Source: Sphingopyxis bauzanensis (lineage in GTDB: Bacteria > Pseudomonadota > Alphaproteobacteria > Sphingomonadales > Sphingomonadaceae). From it: a stretch of DNA of 49,389 bases. The number at the start of each line of letters is the position of its first letter. Position 1 is the first letter of the stretch. A model generated the notes under the pieces. The model searched no databases and was not told the origin of the DNA. It saw only the letters and a program-made list of their open reading frames with translations. The position numbers and the translations under genes are program-made. This document shows positions 1-8,012 of the stretch, piece by piece. The stretch covers positions 1 through 49,389 of the forward strand of contig NZ_NISK01000009.1 of NCBI RefSeq assembly GCF_002205675.1, written 5' to 3'.

Positions 1-2
1 CG

Positions 3-857
3 ATGCAGCGGCATGACATGATCGAGGCGATGCGCGGGCTTGGGCTCAAGGGCATGGCGGGCGCGTTCGACGATGCGGTCACCACCGGCCTTCAGCGCCA
101 GCGCACCACGATGGAGATACTGACCGACCTTCTGCGCGCGGAAGCAACACATCGCCATGCTGCCTCGATCCGATACCGGATGGCGGCCGCCAGGCTGACG
201 GTCGTGAAGGATATCGATGCGTTCCGGTTCGAGGGCACACCGATCAATGAAGGCCTGGTGCGTTCGCTTCACAGCGGCGCGTTCCTGCCCGCTCGGCGCA
301 ACATCGTCCTGGTCGGCGGCACGGGCACCGGCAAAACCCACCTTGCCATCGCCATCGCCGCCAATGTCGTTCGCTCGGGTGCGCGAGGCCGCTACTTCAA
401 CACCGTCGATCTGGTGACCCGCCTCGAAGAGGAGGCCAGAATCGGCAAGAGCGGCGCTCTCGCCGCCCAGCTATCCCGCCTCGACCTGGTCGTGCTCGAC
501 GAACTGGGATATCTGCCGTTCGCCCGCTCAGGCGGCCAACTGCTGTTCCATCTGGTCAGCAAGCTCTACGAGCAGACCAGCGTTATCATCACCACCAACC
601 TCGCGTTCGGGGAGTGGCCAACGGTGTTCGGCGATCCCAAGATGACCACCGCGCTCCTCGATCGTGTCACTCATCATTGCGATATCGTCGAGACCGGCAA
701 TGACAGCTGGCGCTTTAAAAAACCGCAGCTGATCGCCCCCGCTGACTTCCGAATAAGAGATGCTTTGCGCTGCGCGCGCCTCCGGTCGGGCTCCGCCCTC
801 CCTACGCCGCGCGCAGCGCAACGGCGCGTGTCCGATCAACCTTGCGCCATCGTGTAA
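3..857 (+). CDS. istB: IstB-like ATP-binding protein (IS21 transposition helper)
   Basis: IstB is the AAA+ ATPase that works with the IstA transposase for target selection in IS21 transposition. The 284-residue product has Walker A GGTGTGKT at about residues 105-112, Walker B DLVVLDE at 161-167, and the family ending [16 protein letters not shown] near 223-238. The last 45 residues are not typical of IstB and read into the terminal repeats, so the stop at 857 may be fortuitous. The ATG at 3 gives a normal-length protein, but istA would lie just off the left edge and an earlier start cannot be excluded. All key ATPase motifs are intact, so the gene may still be functional. Confidence 0.9.
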   Translation: MQRHDMIEAMRGLGLKGMAGAFDDAVTTGLQRQRTTMEILTDLLRAEATHRHAASIRYRMAAARLTVVKDIDAFRFEGTPINEGLVRSLHSGAFLPARRNIVLVGGTGTGKTHLAIAIAANVVRSGARGRYFNTVDLVTRLEEEARIGKSGALAAQLSRLDLVVLDELGYLPFARSGGQLLFHLVSKLYEQTSVIITTNLAFGEWPTVFGDPKMTTALLDRVTHHCDIVETGNDSWRFKKPQLIAPADFRIRDALRCARLRSGSALPTPRAAQRRVSDQPCAIV

Positions 858-909
858 GGGGGTCCCTTTTGCGCGCCGATAGGGGGTCCCGTTTGCACGC
901 CGATTGACA
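858..909 (+). repeat. IS21 terminal tandem repeats
   Basis: Two direct copies of a 23-base unit lie at 858-880 and 882-904. They differ at two positions and share GGGGGTCCC followed by GCGCGCCGAT or GCACGCCGAT. They are followed by TGACA at the element end. Repeated transposase-binding units inside the tips are characteristic of IS21-family elements. Confidence 0.85.
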
Positions 910-1082
910 GGATAGCTGCCGATTACGCGTTGTGTTTGCTTGCCGCCGATCCGGCCACGCCAGAGAAACAGCTTTTCCCCGTTGACCTTCACGCGGAAGG
1001 TTAGAGGCGTGCCGGGGTCACTGAAGTCTTGATAGCGGCCGTTCGCTTTCGCGGTTCGGCACAGGTTGTCGGTCAATTTCAT
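910..1082 (-). pseudogene. N-terminal fragment of P4-type integrase, interrupted by IS21
   Basis: From the ATG at 1082 the minus strand encodes about 57 residues matching the N-terminal DUF4102 domain of P4/CP4-type tyrosine recombinases: MKLTDNLCRTAK, then FRVKVNGEKLFLW, then RIGGKQTQRVIGSYP. The match stops exactly where the IS21 end begins at 909, and the frame then runs into IS sequence. The catalytic domain is therefore separated from the start or lost. The gene starts about 170 bases from the 3' end of tRNA-Arg and points away from it, as expected for an island integrase beside its attachment site. Confidence 0.8.
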
Positions 1083-1254
1083 GGTCGGATTTTCCAGTCA
1101 AAGTCTCATCAGACATGAGCTTATCAAATCCGGATTTGACGCGGCAATATTCGCGTGCGCCTAACGAATTGTGCTCAAACTGTGCTCGATGGAACAATCA
1201 TAATTTGGTGCCCGTCAATGGAGCATCCACAAATCGTTCAAAACATGTGAGAAA

Positions 1255-1331
1255 TGGTGCACCCGACAGGATTCGAACCTGTGGCCCCCAGATTAGGAAT
1301 CTGATGCTCTATCCTGCTGAGCTACGGGTGC
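1255..1331 (-). tRNA. tRNA-Arg (anticodon CCT)
   Basis: The minus strand folds as a complete tRNA. The acceptor arms are GCACCCG and CGGGTGC, the discriminator is A, and CCA is encoded at 1257-1255. The D arm begins TAGCTCAGC. The anticodon stem TCAGA/TCTGG encloses the loop TTCCTAA with anticodon CCT, reading AGG. The T arm contains GGTTCGAATCC. Its 3' end faces the integrase fragment, which makes it the likely chromosomal attachment gene of the island. Confidence 0.95.
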
Positions 1332-1380
1332 GCCGCGGCTCGTGTAGCGGCGCCGCACGCGCAGCGTCAATTGGGCCGGA

Positions 1381-1854
1381 TCAATTTACCGCGTCGGGCG
1401 GGACGATTGGCACGAGCAAGGGCATCGCCGGGATCCCGTCGTCGCGCAGCGCCTGCGCCTCCTGCGGCGAAGCCTGGCCGTGGATCAGATCCTCTGCTGT
1501 GCGGCCTTCGTGCATCGCGCGCGCCGCGTTTGCAAAATCGCGCCCGACCCAGCGCGATCGGGGTAGCATCTCGGCCTGTTTCGCTGCAATTTCGGCTATG
1601 ACTTTGCGTACCAGTTCGGGCGAAATTTCGCCCGCTGTCGCGGCATTGTTCGGACTGGTCGACGCTTTGACTGTCAACTGGTTCGACTTGGCGCCCACGC
1701 GCGGAGCCATCACAGCTTTTTTCACATCGCTGTCGCCACACACCGGGCAGCCGATCAGCCCGCGCGCCTGCTGGTCGGCAAAGGCGTCGCTGCTCGCGAA
1801 CCACGCTTCGAAACGATGATCTCCGGCAGCGCAGCAAAGATCGAAAACGATCAA
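1381..1854 (-). CDS. DUF1178 family protein
   Basis: This is a 157-residue conserved proteobacterial protein of unknown function, recognised from its opening IVFDLCC, the phrase HRFEAWFASSDAF at about 13-25, and the C-x2-C pair GCPVC at 35-39. With the N-terminal cysteines this suggests a small metal-binding site. The centre is Ala/Ser/Asn-rich linker and the C-terminus is conserved again from about 100. Translation appears to begin at TTG (1854), since no ATG or GTG precedes the conserved IVFDL. The start is two bases past the grxC stop, so the two genes should be co-transcribed and probably translationally coupled. Confidence 0.85.
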   Translation of the reverse strand: MIVFDLCCAAGDHRFEAWFASSDAFADQQARGLIGCPVCGDSDVKKAVMAPRVGAKSNQLTVKASTSPNNAATAGEISPELVRKVIAEIAAKQAEMLPRSRWVGRDFANAARAMHEGRTAEDLIHGQASPQEAQALRDDGIPAMPLLVPIVPPDAVN

Positions 1855-1856
1855 GG

Positions 1857-2117
1857 TCAGGCGATCCCCAACAGCGAGTCGAGCCCGCCGCGCGCGTCAA
1901 GCGCCGCCATGTCGTCGCTGCCGCCGATATGTTTGCCGTCGATAAAGATTTGCGGAACCGTGCGTGCTCCCCCCGCACGCTCGACCATCGCATTGAACCC
2001 TGCGCGATCCATCGTCACGTCGATTTCCTGATATTCGGCGCCCTTGCGATCGAGCAGCGCTTTCGCACGCGAGCAATAGGGGCAGAGGAATTTTGTAAAT
2101 ACTTCGATCTTTGCCAT
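1857..2117 (-). CDS. grxC: Glutaredoxin 3
   Basis: This 86-residue dithiol glutaredoxin reduces disulfides with glutathione. The redox motif CPYC is at residues 12-15, the cis-proline segment TVP at 53-55 and the GSH-binding GGSDD at 65-69, all at canonical positions. Its length is typical of bacterial Grx3. It is followed immediately by the DUF1178 gene and preceded by a decayed comF on the same strand, so it probably once belonged to a comF-grxC-DUF1178 operon and now must start from sequence inside the comF remnant. Confidence 0.95.
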   Translation of the reverse strand: MAKIEVFTKFLCPYCSRAKALLDRKGAEYQEIDVTMDRAGFNAMVERAGGARTVPQIFIDGKHIGGSDDMAALDARGGLDSLLGIA

Positions 2118-2129
2118 GCGGCTATCCTG

Positions 2130-2430
2130 TCATGATGTGGTCGGACATATCGGAATCCAACGAGGCAAAGTCAAATATGTTGCTTGTCATCAGTGCGTCG
2201 GGAACGACGCGCGCCCATGTGAGAGCCGCCACCCGTTTCGCTTCGCTGCGCCGCAACACCCTGAGCATAATGGTTCGAGCAATGCGAGCAGGCCGGGCCA
2301 TCGAAAAATCAAGCGCTGTCCAGCAGGTCAGCAAAACTGCCGGTCCTCGCCGACACTGACGCCGCAGCCGGGGCGGCGTGGGAGTAGTGCATAGTCGGCG
2401 ATGGTCCCACTACGGCGCGTAGGTGGCACG
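2130..2430 (-). pseudogene. Decayed comF (phosphoribosyltransferase family) remnant
   Basis: No intact frame exists, but ComF pieces are recognisable on the minus strand. A frame around 2420-2320 reads DYALLPRRPGCGVSVGED, then RQFC and a stop. This is the ComF zinc-finger start with the first zinc cysteine (CPGCG) changed to R. After a frameshift another frame reads LTCWTALDF, a third reads GPACSHC, and then LRRSEAKRVAALTWARVV matches the ComF C-terminal tail. Only about 300 bases lie here against about 700 for a full gene, so the PRTase core is deleted. ComF acts in DNA uptake in competent bacteria. Its place between a divergent methyltransferase gene and grxC agrees with the usual comF position. 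Confidence 0.65.
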
Positions 2431-2527
2431 ACCAACGCGCCGTCGCCGCCGCATTTTCTTCGACATCACCCATTATTGCCGCCATCGACGACTTGTGCCG
2501 CATCCTCTGCGGCGGCACAAGCGGCGC

Positions 2528-3379
2528 ATGTCGCATTCGCCACGCCCGCTCTTTTCGTCCGCGCGCCATCGTGCCCAGCGCGACCGGATGGTGAACGTAC
2601 CAGCCTCGGCCAATTTTCTGGCGCCGGTCATCGCCGAGACGATCGTAGACCGGCTAGCGATGGTGACGCGCGCGTTTTCGCGTATCCTGTTGATCGGCGC
2701 GCATGATCCGGCGCTGACGGCGCACTTGCGCGGCATTGCCCATGAGCTGACGATTGTCGAAGCCGGACCGCGTCTGGCGGCCCTTACTGGCGCAATGGTT
2801 TGCGAAGCGGACAGCATCGACCTGCCTTTTGCCAGCTTCGACCTTGTCGTCTGGCCGGGCGGGCTCGACAGCCTCAACGATGTTCCCGGCGCGCTTGTCC
2901 GACTGCGTGCCTTGCTCGCTCCGGATGGACTTCTCCTCGGCGTTTTTGTGGGGGACGGCAGCCTGCCGCGCTTGCGCCGCGCGGTCATGGCCGACGGCGT
3001 GCGCACCATCGCCCGGATGCACCCGCAGATCGACCTTTCGGCGATCGGCAATCTGCTCCAACGCGTCGGCTTTACCCTGCCCGTCGTCGATGTCGAGGCG
3101 CTGACCGTTCGCTATGGCGACTGGCTGGCATTGGTCCGCGATCTCAGGGCGGGCGGCATGGCGAGTCGGCTTGACCCGGCGCCACCACCGCTGACCCGTA
3201 CGGAAATTGCCAGCATCACGGCTGCCTTTGCCGCACAGGCCGACGCCGACGGCCGCGTCGCCGAAAGCTTTCGCCTCGTCCATTTCAGCGGCTGGGCGCC
3301 CCATCCGGACCAGCCACAGCCGGCCCGGCGCGGCAGCGGCAAAGCCTCGCTCGCCGCAGCGCTGAAGCCCAAAGCCTAA
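2528..3379 (+). CDS. SAM-dependent methyltransferase, BioC/NDUFAF5-like
   Basis: This is a 283-residue class I methyltransferase. The SAM-binding motif I ILLIGAHDP is at about 53-61, an acidic end of beta-2 follows (TIVEAG), and the post-motif LPFASFDLVVWPGGLDSL is at 99-116. The opening LFSSARHRAQRDR matches the FDRAxxxxxRDRA start typical of the NDUFAF5/BioC-like group. I chose the ATG at 2528 for that reason. An upstream in-frame ATG at 2423 would add an Arg-rich stretch that overlaps the comF remnant. Mitochondrial NDUFAF5 acts in complex I assembly, but the bacterial role is uncertain. Its stop overlaps the convergent mutT stop by 4 bases. Confidence 0.8.
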   Translation: MSHSPRPLFSSARHRAQRDRMVNVPASANFLAPVIAETIVDRLAMVTRAFSRILLIGAHDPALTAHLRGIAHELTIVEAGPRLAALTGAMVCEADSIDLPFASFDLVVWPGGLDSLNDVPGALVRLRALLAPDGLLLGVFVGDGSLPRLRRAVMADGVRTIARMHPQIDLSAIGNLLQRVGFTLPVVDVEALTVRYGDWLALVRDLRAGGMASRLDPAPPPLTRTEIASITAAFAAQADADGRVAESFRLVHFSGWAPHPDQPQPARRGSGKASLAAALKPKA

Positions 3380-3804
3380 ATCAACGCTTCGAGCAGACCG
3401 ATCAGCGGCTTATCCGCTGGCGGCATGGCCAGTCCGTAAAGGTCGACCGGGCGCACCCAGCGGAGCGCGCTCGCATGTCGTGCGAGAGGCGTACCGCGCC
3501 ATTTACGACAAACATATAGCAACAAGAGCAGGTGCCGATCCCCCAGCATGTCGCTCGCAAAGCAGGCGGGCGCGAGGCAGGCTTGTTCGACATCAATGCC
3601 CAATTCTTCGGCGAGTTCGCGGATCAGCGCCTGTTCTGGCGTCTCACCCGGCTCGATCTTGCCGCCCGGAAACTCCCATAGCCCGGCCATTGGCAATCCG
3701 TCGGGCCGCTGTTGGACAAGCAGGCGACCGTCGCGATCGACGAGCGCGGCGGCAACTACGACCAGGTCACTTTTTGGCGGTTTTCCCGGGTTGGCGACGG
3801 ACAA
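3376..3804 (-). CDS. mutT: 8-oxo-dGTP diphosphatase (Nudix hydrolase MutT)
   Basis: This 142-residue Nudix protein probably hydrolyses 8-oxo-dGTP and so prevents A-to-C transversions. The complete Nudix box G-x5-E-x7-REU-x-EE-x-GU runs from about residue 48 to 70 and contains RELAEELGI. The preceding QRPDGLPMAGLWEFPGG is characteristic of MutT-type rather than other Nudix enzymes. It is convergent with the methyltransferase gene and overlaps its end. The gene start lies 65 bases from the divergent pilin gene. Confidence 0.9.
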   Translation of the reverse strand: MSVANPGKPPKSDLVVVAAALVDRDGRLLVQQRPDGLPMAGLWEFPGGKIEPGETPEQALIRELAEELGIDVEQACLAPACFASDMLGDRHLLLLLYVCRKWRGTPLARHASALRWVRPVDLYGLAMPPADKPLIGLLEALI

Positions 3805-3869
3805 ATTGTTAACCTTCCTGTGCGAACATGGGCATCCTCGGGAACTATATTTCAGTCAGGGGTGGAACA

Positions 3870-4040
3870 ATGCGCAATCTTTACAGGCTGATGCGGTCGA
3901 CCAGGGCCGCCACAGCCGTCGAATATGGGCTGATACTGGCCCTCATATTTCTTGCCGCCGTCAGCACTATCACCGAGGTCGGTAATTCTACCACGACAAT
4001 GTGGGACAAAGTTTCGACGTCTGCGACAAACGTCATGTGA
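3870..4040 (+). CDS. Flp/Fap-type pilin (copy 1)
   Basis: This is a 56-residue type IVb prepilin of the Flp family, the structural subunit of Tad pili. A short basic leader (MRNLYRLMRSTRA) precedes the EY processing motif in ATAVEYGLI, followed by a hydrophobic helix of about 20 residues. The ATG at 3870 is preferred over one at 3828 because it gives the normal short leader and follows a purine-rich GGGGTGG stretch. The residue before the expected cleavage point is Ala rather than the textbook Gly. No prepilin peptidase or tad assembly genes are nearby. Confidence 0.85.
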   Translation: MRNLYRLMRSTRAATAVEYGLILALIFLAAVSTITEVGNSTTTMWDKVSTSATNVM

Positions 4041-4180
4041 TCCACTGTCCGATTATGGGAACCCGGCGACGATTTATCCTGGTTCCGTCATTAAGATTTT
4101 CAAAACCTATTCGCCTTAAACCAGTCAGTGTTGACCCAGACCAGACCGTCAACAGGGTAAGTGAAATCAGGAGACCAGTC

Positions 4181-4348
4181 ATGAAGTTCATCAAAAAGTT
4201 CGTCCGCGATACCAAGGCCGCTACCGCCATTGAATACGGCCTGATCGCCGCTCTGATCGCCGTCGCCGGCATCACGGCCATGGGCGCGGTTGGCAACAGC
4301 GTCGAAAGCACCTTCCAGAAGGTGGATAACGGACTGAAGACGACCTAA
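4181..4348 (+). CDS. Flp/Fap-type pilin (copy 2)
   Basis: This is a 55-residue Flp-type prepilin. The leader MKFIKKFVRDTKA is followed by ATAIEYGLIAALIAVAG and a short hydrophilic tail. AGGAG about nine bases before the ATG is a strong ribosome-binding site, better than that of copy 1. The gene lies 140 bases after copy 1 in the same direction and is followed by hairpins, so it is probably the more highly expressed major subunit. That is inference. The two mature pilins share the EYGL core but differ clearly in the C-terminal half. Confidence 0.9.
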   Translation: MKFIKKFVRDTKAATAIEYGLIAALIAVAGITAMGAVGNSVESTFQKVDNGLKTT

Positions 4349-4357
4349 TAAAAACGG

Positions 4358-4377
4358 CCGACCGGATTTGCGGTCGG
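4358..4377 (-). terminator. Hairpin, possible minus-strand terminator
   Basis: A perfect 7-bp stem (CCGACCG/CGGTCGG, loop of 6) is followed on the minus strand by CCGTTTTTATT. It lies between the pilin stop and the main terminator and could stop read-through from the M48 peptidase gene. Confidence 0.45.
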
Positions 4378-4393
4378 AAAGGAAAAGAGAAAA

Positions 4394-4419
4394 GGGCGGT
4401 GGCAACACCGCCCTTTTTT
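4394..4419 (+). terminator. Rho-independent terminator, pilin / M48 peptidase
   Basis: An 8-bp GC-rich stem, GGGCGGTG/CACCGCCC with loop GCAA, is followed by TTTTTT. On the other strand the stem is followed by TTTT, so it can serve both convergent units. Confidence 0.9.
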
Positions 4420-4431
4420 GCGTCCGATGTC

Positions 4432-5943
4432 TTACCGGCTGGCGTACACGACGATCTTGACCCTCTGCCCCGGCGTCAACCGGCTCGATGCGGTCAGCCG
4501 GTTAAGCACCTGAAACCGCTCGGCCTGATAATCATTGTACGCCATGCGCCGCGCCAAGCTGGCCATCGTGTCGCCGCGCCCTACCGTCACCACATCGATC
4601 CGCCGCGGCCTGATCGCCGCCGCTTCGGCCGCACTCAGCCGCCGGACGCTGTTGAACATCGGGTTGAACACGCCGGTGCCGCCCGCCTTCGTCAACGTAA
4701 CGAAGTGAAACGCACTGCTCCGCGAAAACTCATACGCGAAAACCGTCACATCGACCTGCCCCGACTGGCTGGCGACGCGCGCCGTCGAATAAAAGGCAGG
4801 AAGCCCATTCACCGTCGTCCGCTGGACCGCACTGGGGCTGATTGCCGAATTGCCCGCGACCGATTTAAACGCGGCGGCGATATAGGCATTCATGTCGCCG
4901 CTGTAGGGTCCGGTGGTGAACTGGGCTTGCCCGCCATTGCCGCTGACCGACACCGCGGTGGTACCATTCTGCATGCCGTATCCGCGCGGCACTTCAAAAC
5001 GCAGACGCAGATCGGGGTGTAGAAACTGGTTACCTTCGACGACGCCCTGCGCCGGATCGTCACCGTAAAGGACATTGTCGATGGCGGCGAGGAAGGCGTC
5101 GGCATTCCGCACGCCGCCGGTGCCGCCGACACGGCTCGCCAGCGTTTGAGCGTTGCGGACGCGCGAGGCGGGGTCGGGGTGCGTGCTCGCCCACGCCGGC
5201 AGCGACCGTGCGTCGCCGCCCGACAGCCGCGCATCAAGATTGGTCTGGTTGGCGAGACTCGCGAGCATCGTCGAGAGCGCCAGCGGGTCGTACCCCGCGC
5301 TGCGTAGATATTGAACGCCGAGCTGGTCGGCCTGTAATTCCTGGCTACGCGAAAAGCCCAGCGTTGCAAACTGTGCGACCCGCATCGCGTTATTCTGGAG
5401 CAGGCCACCGAGTCCGCCAATCACGCCGCCGCTGTCGCCGATTGCGCCGCCGAGTACGGCGCCCAGCACTCCCAGAATCTGATTACGCGTCGCCGCCGAC
5501 TGGCGCTTTTTGCTGTGCTGCGCGGCGACATGACCGACCTCATGCCCCAGTACCCCGGCGAGTTCGGCCTCGTCGTTCATCAGCGCCATCAACTGGCGCG
5601 TGACATAGACATAGCCGCCGGGGATCGCGAAGGCGTTGTTCACGGGCGAGTTGAGCAAAGTGACGGTAAAATCGCTGCGCGCATTCGACAGCCCCGATTG
5701 CAGCGCGATATTCTGTCCGACGCGGACGGCATAGGCCGCTTGCGGGCCGTTATACGCACCGCCAAATTCGGCCATCAGCTGCGGATGCGCTTCATCGCCC
5801 TGCTTGCGTTCGGACGGCGAAATGTTGGTCGCCGTCTTGATCGCTTTGAGCTGAGCGTCGGCAACGCCGGTCAAAGCGAGACTGCCGAGCGCCGCCGTCG
5901 CCGCCAGCTTGATTGCCAGGCTGTTTTTCTTGATTTTGCTCAT
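4432..5943 (-). CDS. Periplasmic M48 metallopeptidase with C-terminal LysM-like domain
   Basis: This is a 503-residue exported zinc peptidase related to BepA/Oma1-type proteases of envelope quality control. A signal peptide covers about residues 1-30, ending ALTGVADA|Q. The HEVGH zinc motif is at 134-138, with a downstream SRSQELQADQLG helix supplying the third ligand. A middle region of unknown function follows. The last 55 residues (VTVGRGDTMASLARRM to PGQRVKIVVYA) resemble a LysM peptidoglycan-binding module. The ATG at 5943 is chosen because GGGAGG sits about nine bases upstream and the signal peptide starts there. An ATG at 5997 would add 18 residues before it. The LysM-like end suggests retention at the cell wall. 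Confidence 0.9.
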   Translation of the reverse strand: MSKIKKNSLAIKLAATAALGSLALTGVADAQLKAIKTATNISPSERKQGDEAHPQLMAEFGGAYNGPQAAYAVRVGQNIALQSGLSNARSDFTVTLLNSPVNNAFAIPGGYVYVTRQLMALMNDEAELAGVLGHEVGHVAAQHSKKRQSAATRNQILGVLGAVLGGAIGDSGGVIGGLGGLLQNNAMRVAQFATLGFSRSQELQADQLGVQYLRSAGYDPLALSTMLASLANQTNLDARLSGGDARSLPAWASTHPDPASRVRNAQTLASRVGGTGGVRNADAFLAAIDNVLYGDDPAQGVVEGNQFLHPDLRLRFEVPRGYGMQNGTTAVSVSGNGGQAQFTTGPYSGDMNAYIAAAFKSVAGNSAISPSAVQRTTVNGLPAFYSTARVASQSGQVDVTVFAYEFSRSSAFHFVTLTKAGGTGVFNPMFNSVRRLSAAEAAAIRPRRIDVVTVGRGDTMASLARRMAYNDYQAERFQVLNRLTASSRLTPGQRVKIVVYASR

Positions 5944-6095
5944 CGCTGCGCCTCCCACATGCCGTTCGTTACCCAAGGAATATCCCCTATTCGCCACGAG
6001 GCAAGCCGTGGCGCGCCCGCGGCTTGCCAGCGACGCGGCCAGTATCTTGACGATGAACGCTAATCCCCGCGATCGGGTTCCGCTATTGCGGCGCG

Positions 6096-7043
6096 TCAGG
6101 CGCGCCCCATTGCGAGGAATTTCTCCTCACGCGCGGCAAGGACTGCGTCGCGCGGCATACCAGACAGGCTGTCGAGTTCCTGTGCGATCGCATCGCCGAG
6201 CGCGGCAATCGCCATGTCGGGATCGCGATGCGCCCCGCCGACGGGTTCGGGAACGATGCGATCGATGATCTTCAGCCCGAGCAGATCCTGCGCCGACATC
6301 TTCATCGCCGCCGCAGCATCGGCCGCCTTGTCCGACGTCCGCCACAGGATCGACGCGCAACCTTCGGGTGAAATCACCGAATAAACGGCGTGTTCGAACA
6401 TCAGCACGCGGTTCGCGGCAGCGAGCGCGATTGCGCCGCCCGAGCCGCCTTCACCGACGATCGCCGCAACCATCGGCACGCCGAGCGCCAGACATTGTTC
6501 GGTCGAGCGCGCGATCGCTTCGGCTTGACCGCGTTCTTCGGCTTGGATGCCCGGAAAGGCGCCCGAGGTATCGACCAGCGTGATCACCGGCAGGCCAAAA
6601 CGGTCCGCGAGCTGCATCAGGCGGATCGCCTTGCGATAGCCCTCGGGCTTGGCCATCCCGAAATTATGCTTCATCCGCGACGGGATATCGTCGCCCTTTT
6701 CATGGCCGATCACCATCACGCGGCGGCCGCGAAAGCGCGCCAGCCCGCCCAAAATCGCCTGATCGTCGCCGAAGTTGCGGTCGCCGGCGAGCGGCATCCA
6801 GTCGTCGAACATCTCGGCGACGTAATGTTTGAAATGCGGGCGGTCGGGATGGCGCGCGACCTGCGTTTTTTGCCAGGCCGTCAGCTTGGTGTAGATATCG
6901 CGCAGCAATTTCGAGGACTTATCCTCCAGCCGCGCGATGTCATTGTCGATATTGAGCGTGGGGTCGTCCCCCATCTCGCGCAATTCGGCAATTTGCCGAT
7001 CGAGCGCGGCGACCTGTTTTTCGAAGTCCAGAAAGGCTGTCAT
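6096..7043 (-). CDS. accA: Acetyl-CoA carboxylase carboxyltransferase subunit alpha
   Basis: This 315-residue AccA pairs with AccD to transfer CO2 from carboxybiotin to acetyl-CoA, the first committed step of fatty acid synthesis. Family hallmarks include the coiled N-terminus (FLDFEKQVAALDRQIAELR), GRRVMVIGHEKGDD, HNFGMAKPEGYRKA, ITLVDTSGAFPG and VGEGGSGGAIAL, all in the usual order and at full length. The ATG at 7043 lies 10 bases after the xerD stop, so it is co-transcribed with xerD. This xerD-accA linkage is common in alphaproteobacteria. Confidence 0.97.
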   Translation of the reverse strand: MTAFLDFEKQVAALDRQIAELREMGDDPTLNIDNDIARLEDKSSKLLRDIYTKLTAWQKTQVARHPDRPHFKHYVAEMFDDWMPLAGDRNFGDDQAILGGLARFRGRRVMVIGHEKGDDIPSRMKHNFGMAKPEGYRKAIRLMQLADRFGLPVITLVDTSGAFPGIQAEERGQAEAIARSTEQCLALGVPMVAAIVGEGGSGGAIALAAANRVLMFEHAVYSVISPEGCASILWRTSDKAADAAAAMKMSAQDLLGLKIIDRIVPEPVGGAHRDPDMAIAALGDAIAQELDSLSGMPRDAVLAAREEKFLAMGRA

Positions 7044-7053
7044 CGTCGGACCG

Positions 7054-7983
7054 CTAAGCCGATGGCGCCGCAACGTCAACGTCTGGCGACTCCGGTCGGG
7101 CGTCCATGTGCGCGAGCGGGTGGCGGCGATTGACCAGTTCGACGAGGCGCCGGCTGTCGACATGGGTATAGATCTCGGTCGTCGCGATGTCGGCATGGCC
7201 CAGCATCAGCTGCAATGCGCGAAGGTCCGCCCCGCCCTCCAGCAAATGGGTGGCAAAGGCGTGGCGCAGCACATGCGGGCTGACCGCGATCGGATCGATC
7301 CCCGCGCGGGCCGCCAGATCGCGCAGCATCTGGAACAACCGGACGCGCGAGACATGGCTTTTGCCCGACGGGAACAGCCAGAGCGAACCGTACGCCAGCA
7401 GCGGAACCCACCGGTCGAGCGCGCCGCGCGCCCGATCCGACAACGGAACCAGCCGCTCCTTGTCGCCCTTTCCCCGCACGATCAGATACTCGCGCTCGCC
7501 CGCGATCGCGCGCCGCGGCAGTGCCACCAACTCGCTCGCGCGCAGCCCCGAACCATAGAGAAGTTCGAGCAGCAACAGCATCCGCACCGCGCGCGCAGGC
7601 GGCGCTTCGCCTGCAGCGTCCTCTTCGGCCTGCGCGAACAGCCGCTCGACATGCTCATGGGTCAAAATGCGCGGCAGCGGGCGGCGCGTCGTCGGCCGTG
7701 CAATATCGAGCGCGGGATTGTCGGCGCGGTCGCCTTCGTCGAGCAGGAAGGCAAAGAACTGCCGCAGCGCCGACAGTTTGCGCGCCGCGCTGCTAGCCGC
7801 AAGCGACTGATAATCTGCCATCAATCGGCGCAGCGCCGCGACGTCCGCATCGGCGATCGGGCCTTTGATCCATTCGGCCGCTTGCTCCAGATCGCGGCGA
7901 TAGGCGGCGAGCGTGTTTCGCGCCGCGCCGCGCTCGGCGGCCATCATCTCCAGAAAACGGTCGATCGCTGCCCCGTCAGACAT
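7054..7983 (-). CDS. xerD: Site-specific tyrosine recombinase XerD
   Basis: This 309-residue recombinase resolves chromosome dimers at dif with XerC and FtsK. The N-terminal core-binding SAM-like domain covers about 1-95. All six catalytic residues are present: R148 (GSGLRASEL), K172 (GKGDKERLVP), H237 and R240 (SPHVLRHAFATHLL), H263 (LGHADIATTEIYTH) and Y272. The ATG at 7983 gives the normal XerD start. Housekeeping neighbours and full length argue for XerD rather than a phage integrase. XerC versus XerD is assigned from the accA linkage and overall similarity. Confidence 0.9.
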   Translation of the reverse strand: MSDGAAIDRFLEMMAAERGAARNTLAAYRRDLEQAAEWIKGPIADADVAALRRLMADYQSLAASSAARKLSALRQFFAFLLDEGDRADNPALDIARPTTRRPLPRILTHEHVERLFAQAEEDAAGEAPPARAVRMLLLLELLYGSGLRASELVALPRRAIAGEREYLIVRGKGDKERLVPLSDRARGALDRWVPLLAYGSLWLFPSGKSHVSRVRLFQMLRDLAARAGIDPIAVSPHVLRHAFATHLLEGGADLRALQLMLGHADIATTEIYTHVDSRRLVELVNRRHPLAHMDARPESPDVDVAAPSA

Positions 7984-8012
7984 CGTCTGACTGCGCCATC
8001 GACCGCTCAGAC

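Larger units (their letters stand above)
1..909 (+). mobile_element. IS21-family insertion sequence, right-hand part
   Basis: This is the distal part of an IS21-type element: istB followed by the terminal repeats. The element ends at 909 with TGACA, which reads TGTCA inward from the other strand, fitting the TG...CA ends of IS21-family elements. Immediately beyond it the reading frame of a phage-type integrase resumes on the minus strand, so the boundary is well placed. The left end and istA lie outside the window. Confidence 0.85.

Noticed and set aside
1115..1819. A 234-codon plus-strand frame over the tRNA and DUF1178 gene
   Set aside because: It reads through the complement of tRNA-Arg and the DUF1178 gene. 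It is not a plausible protein.
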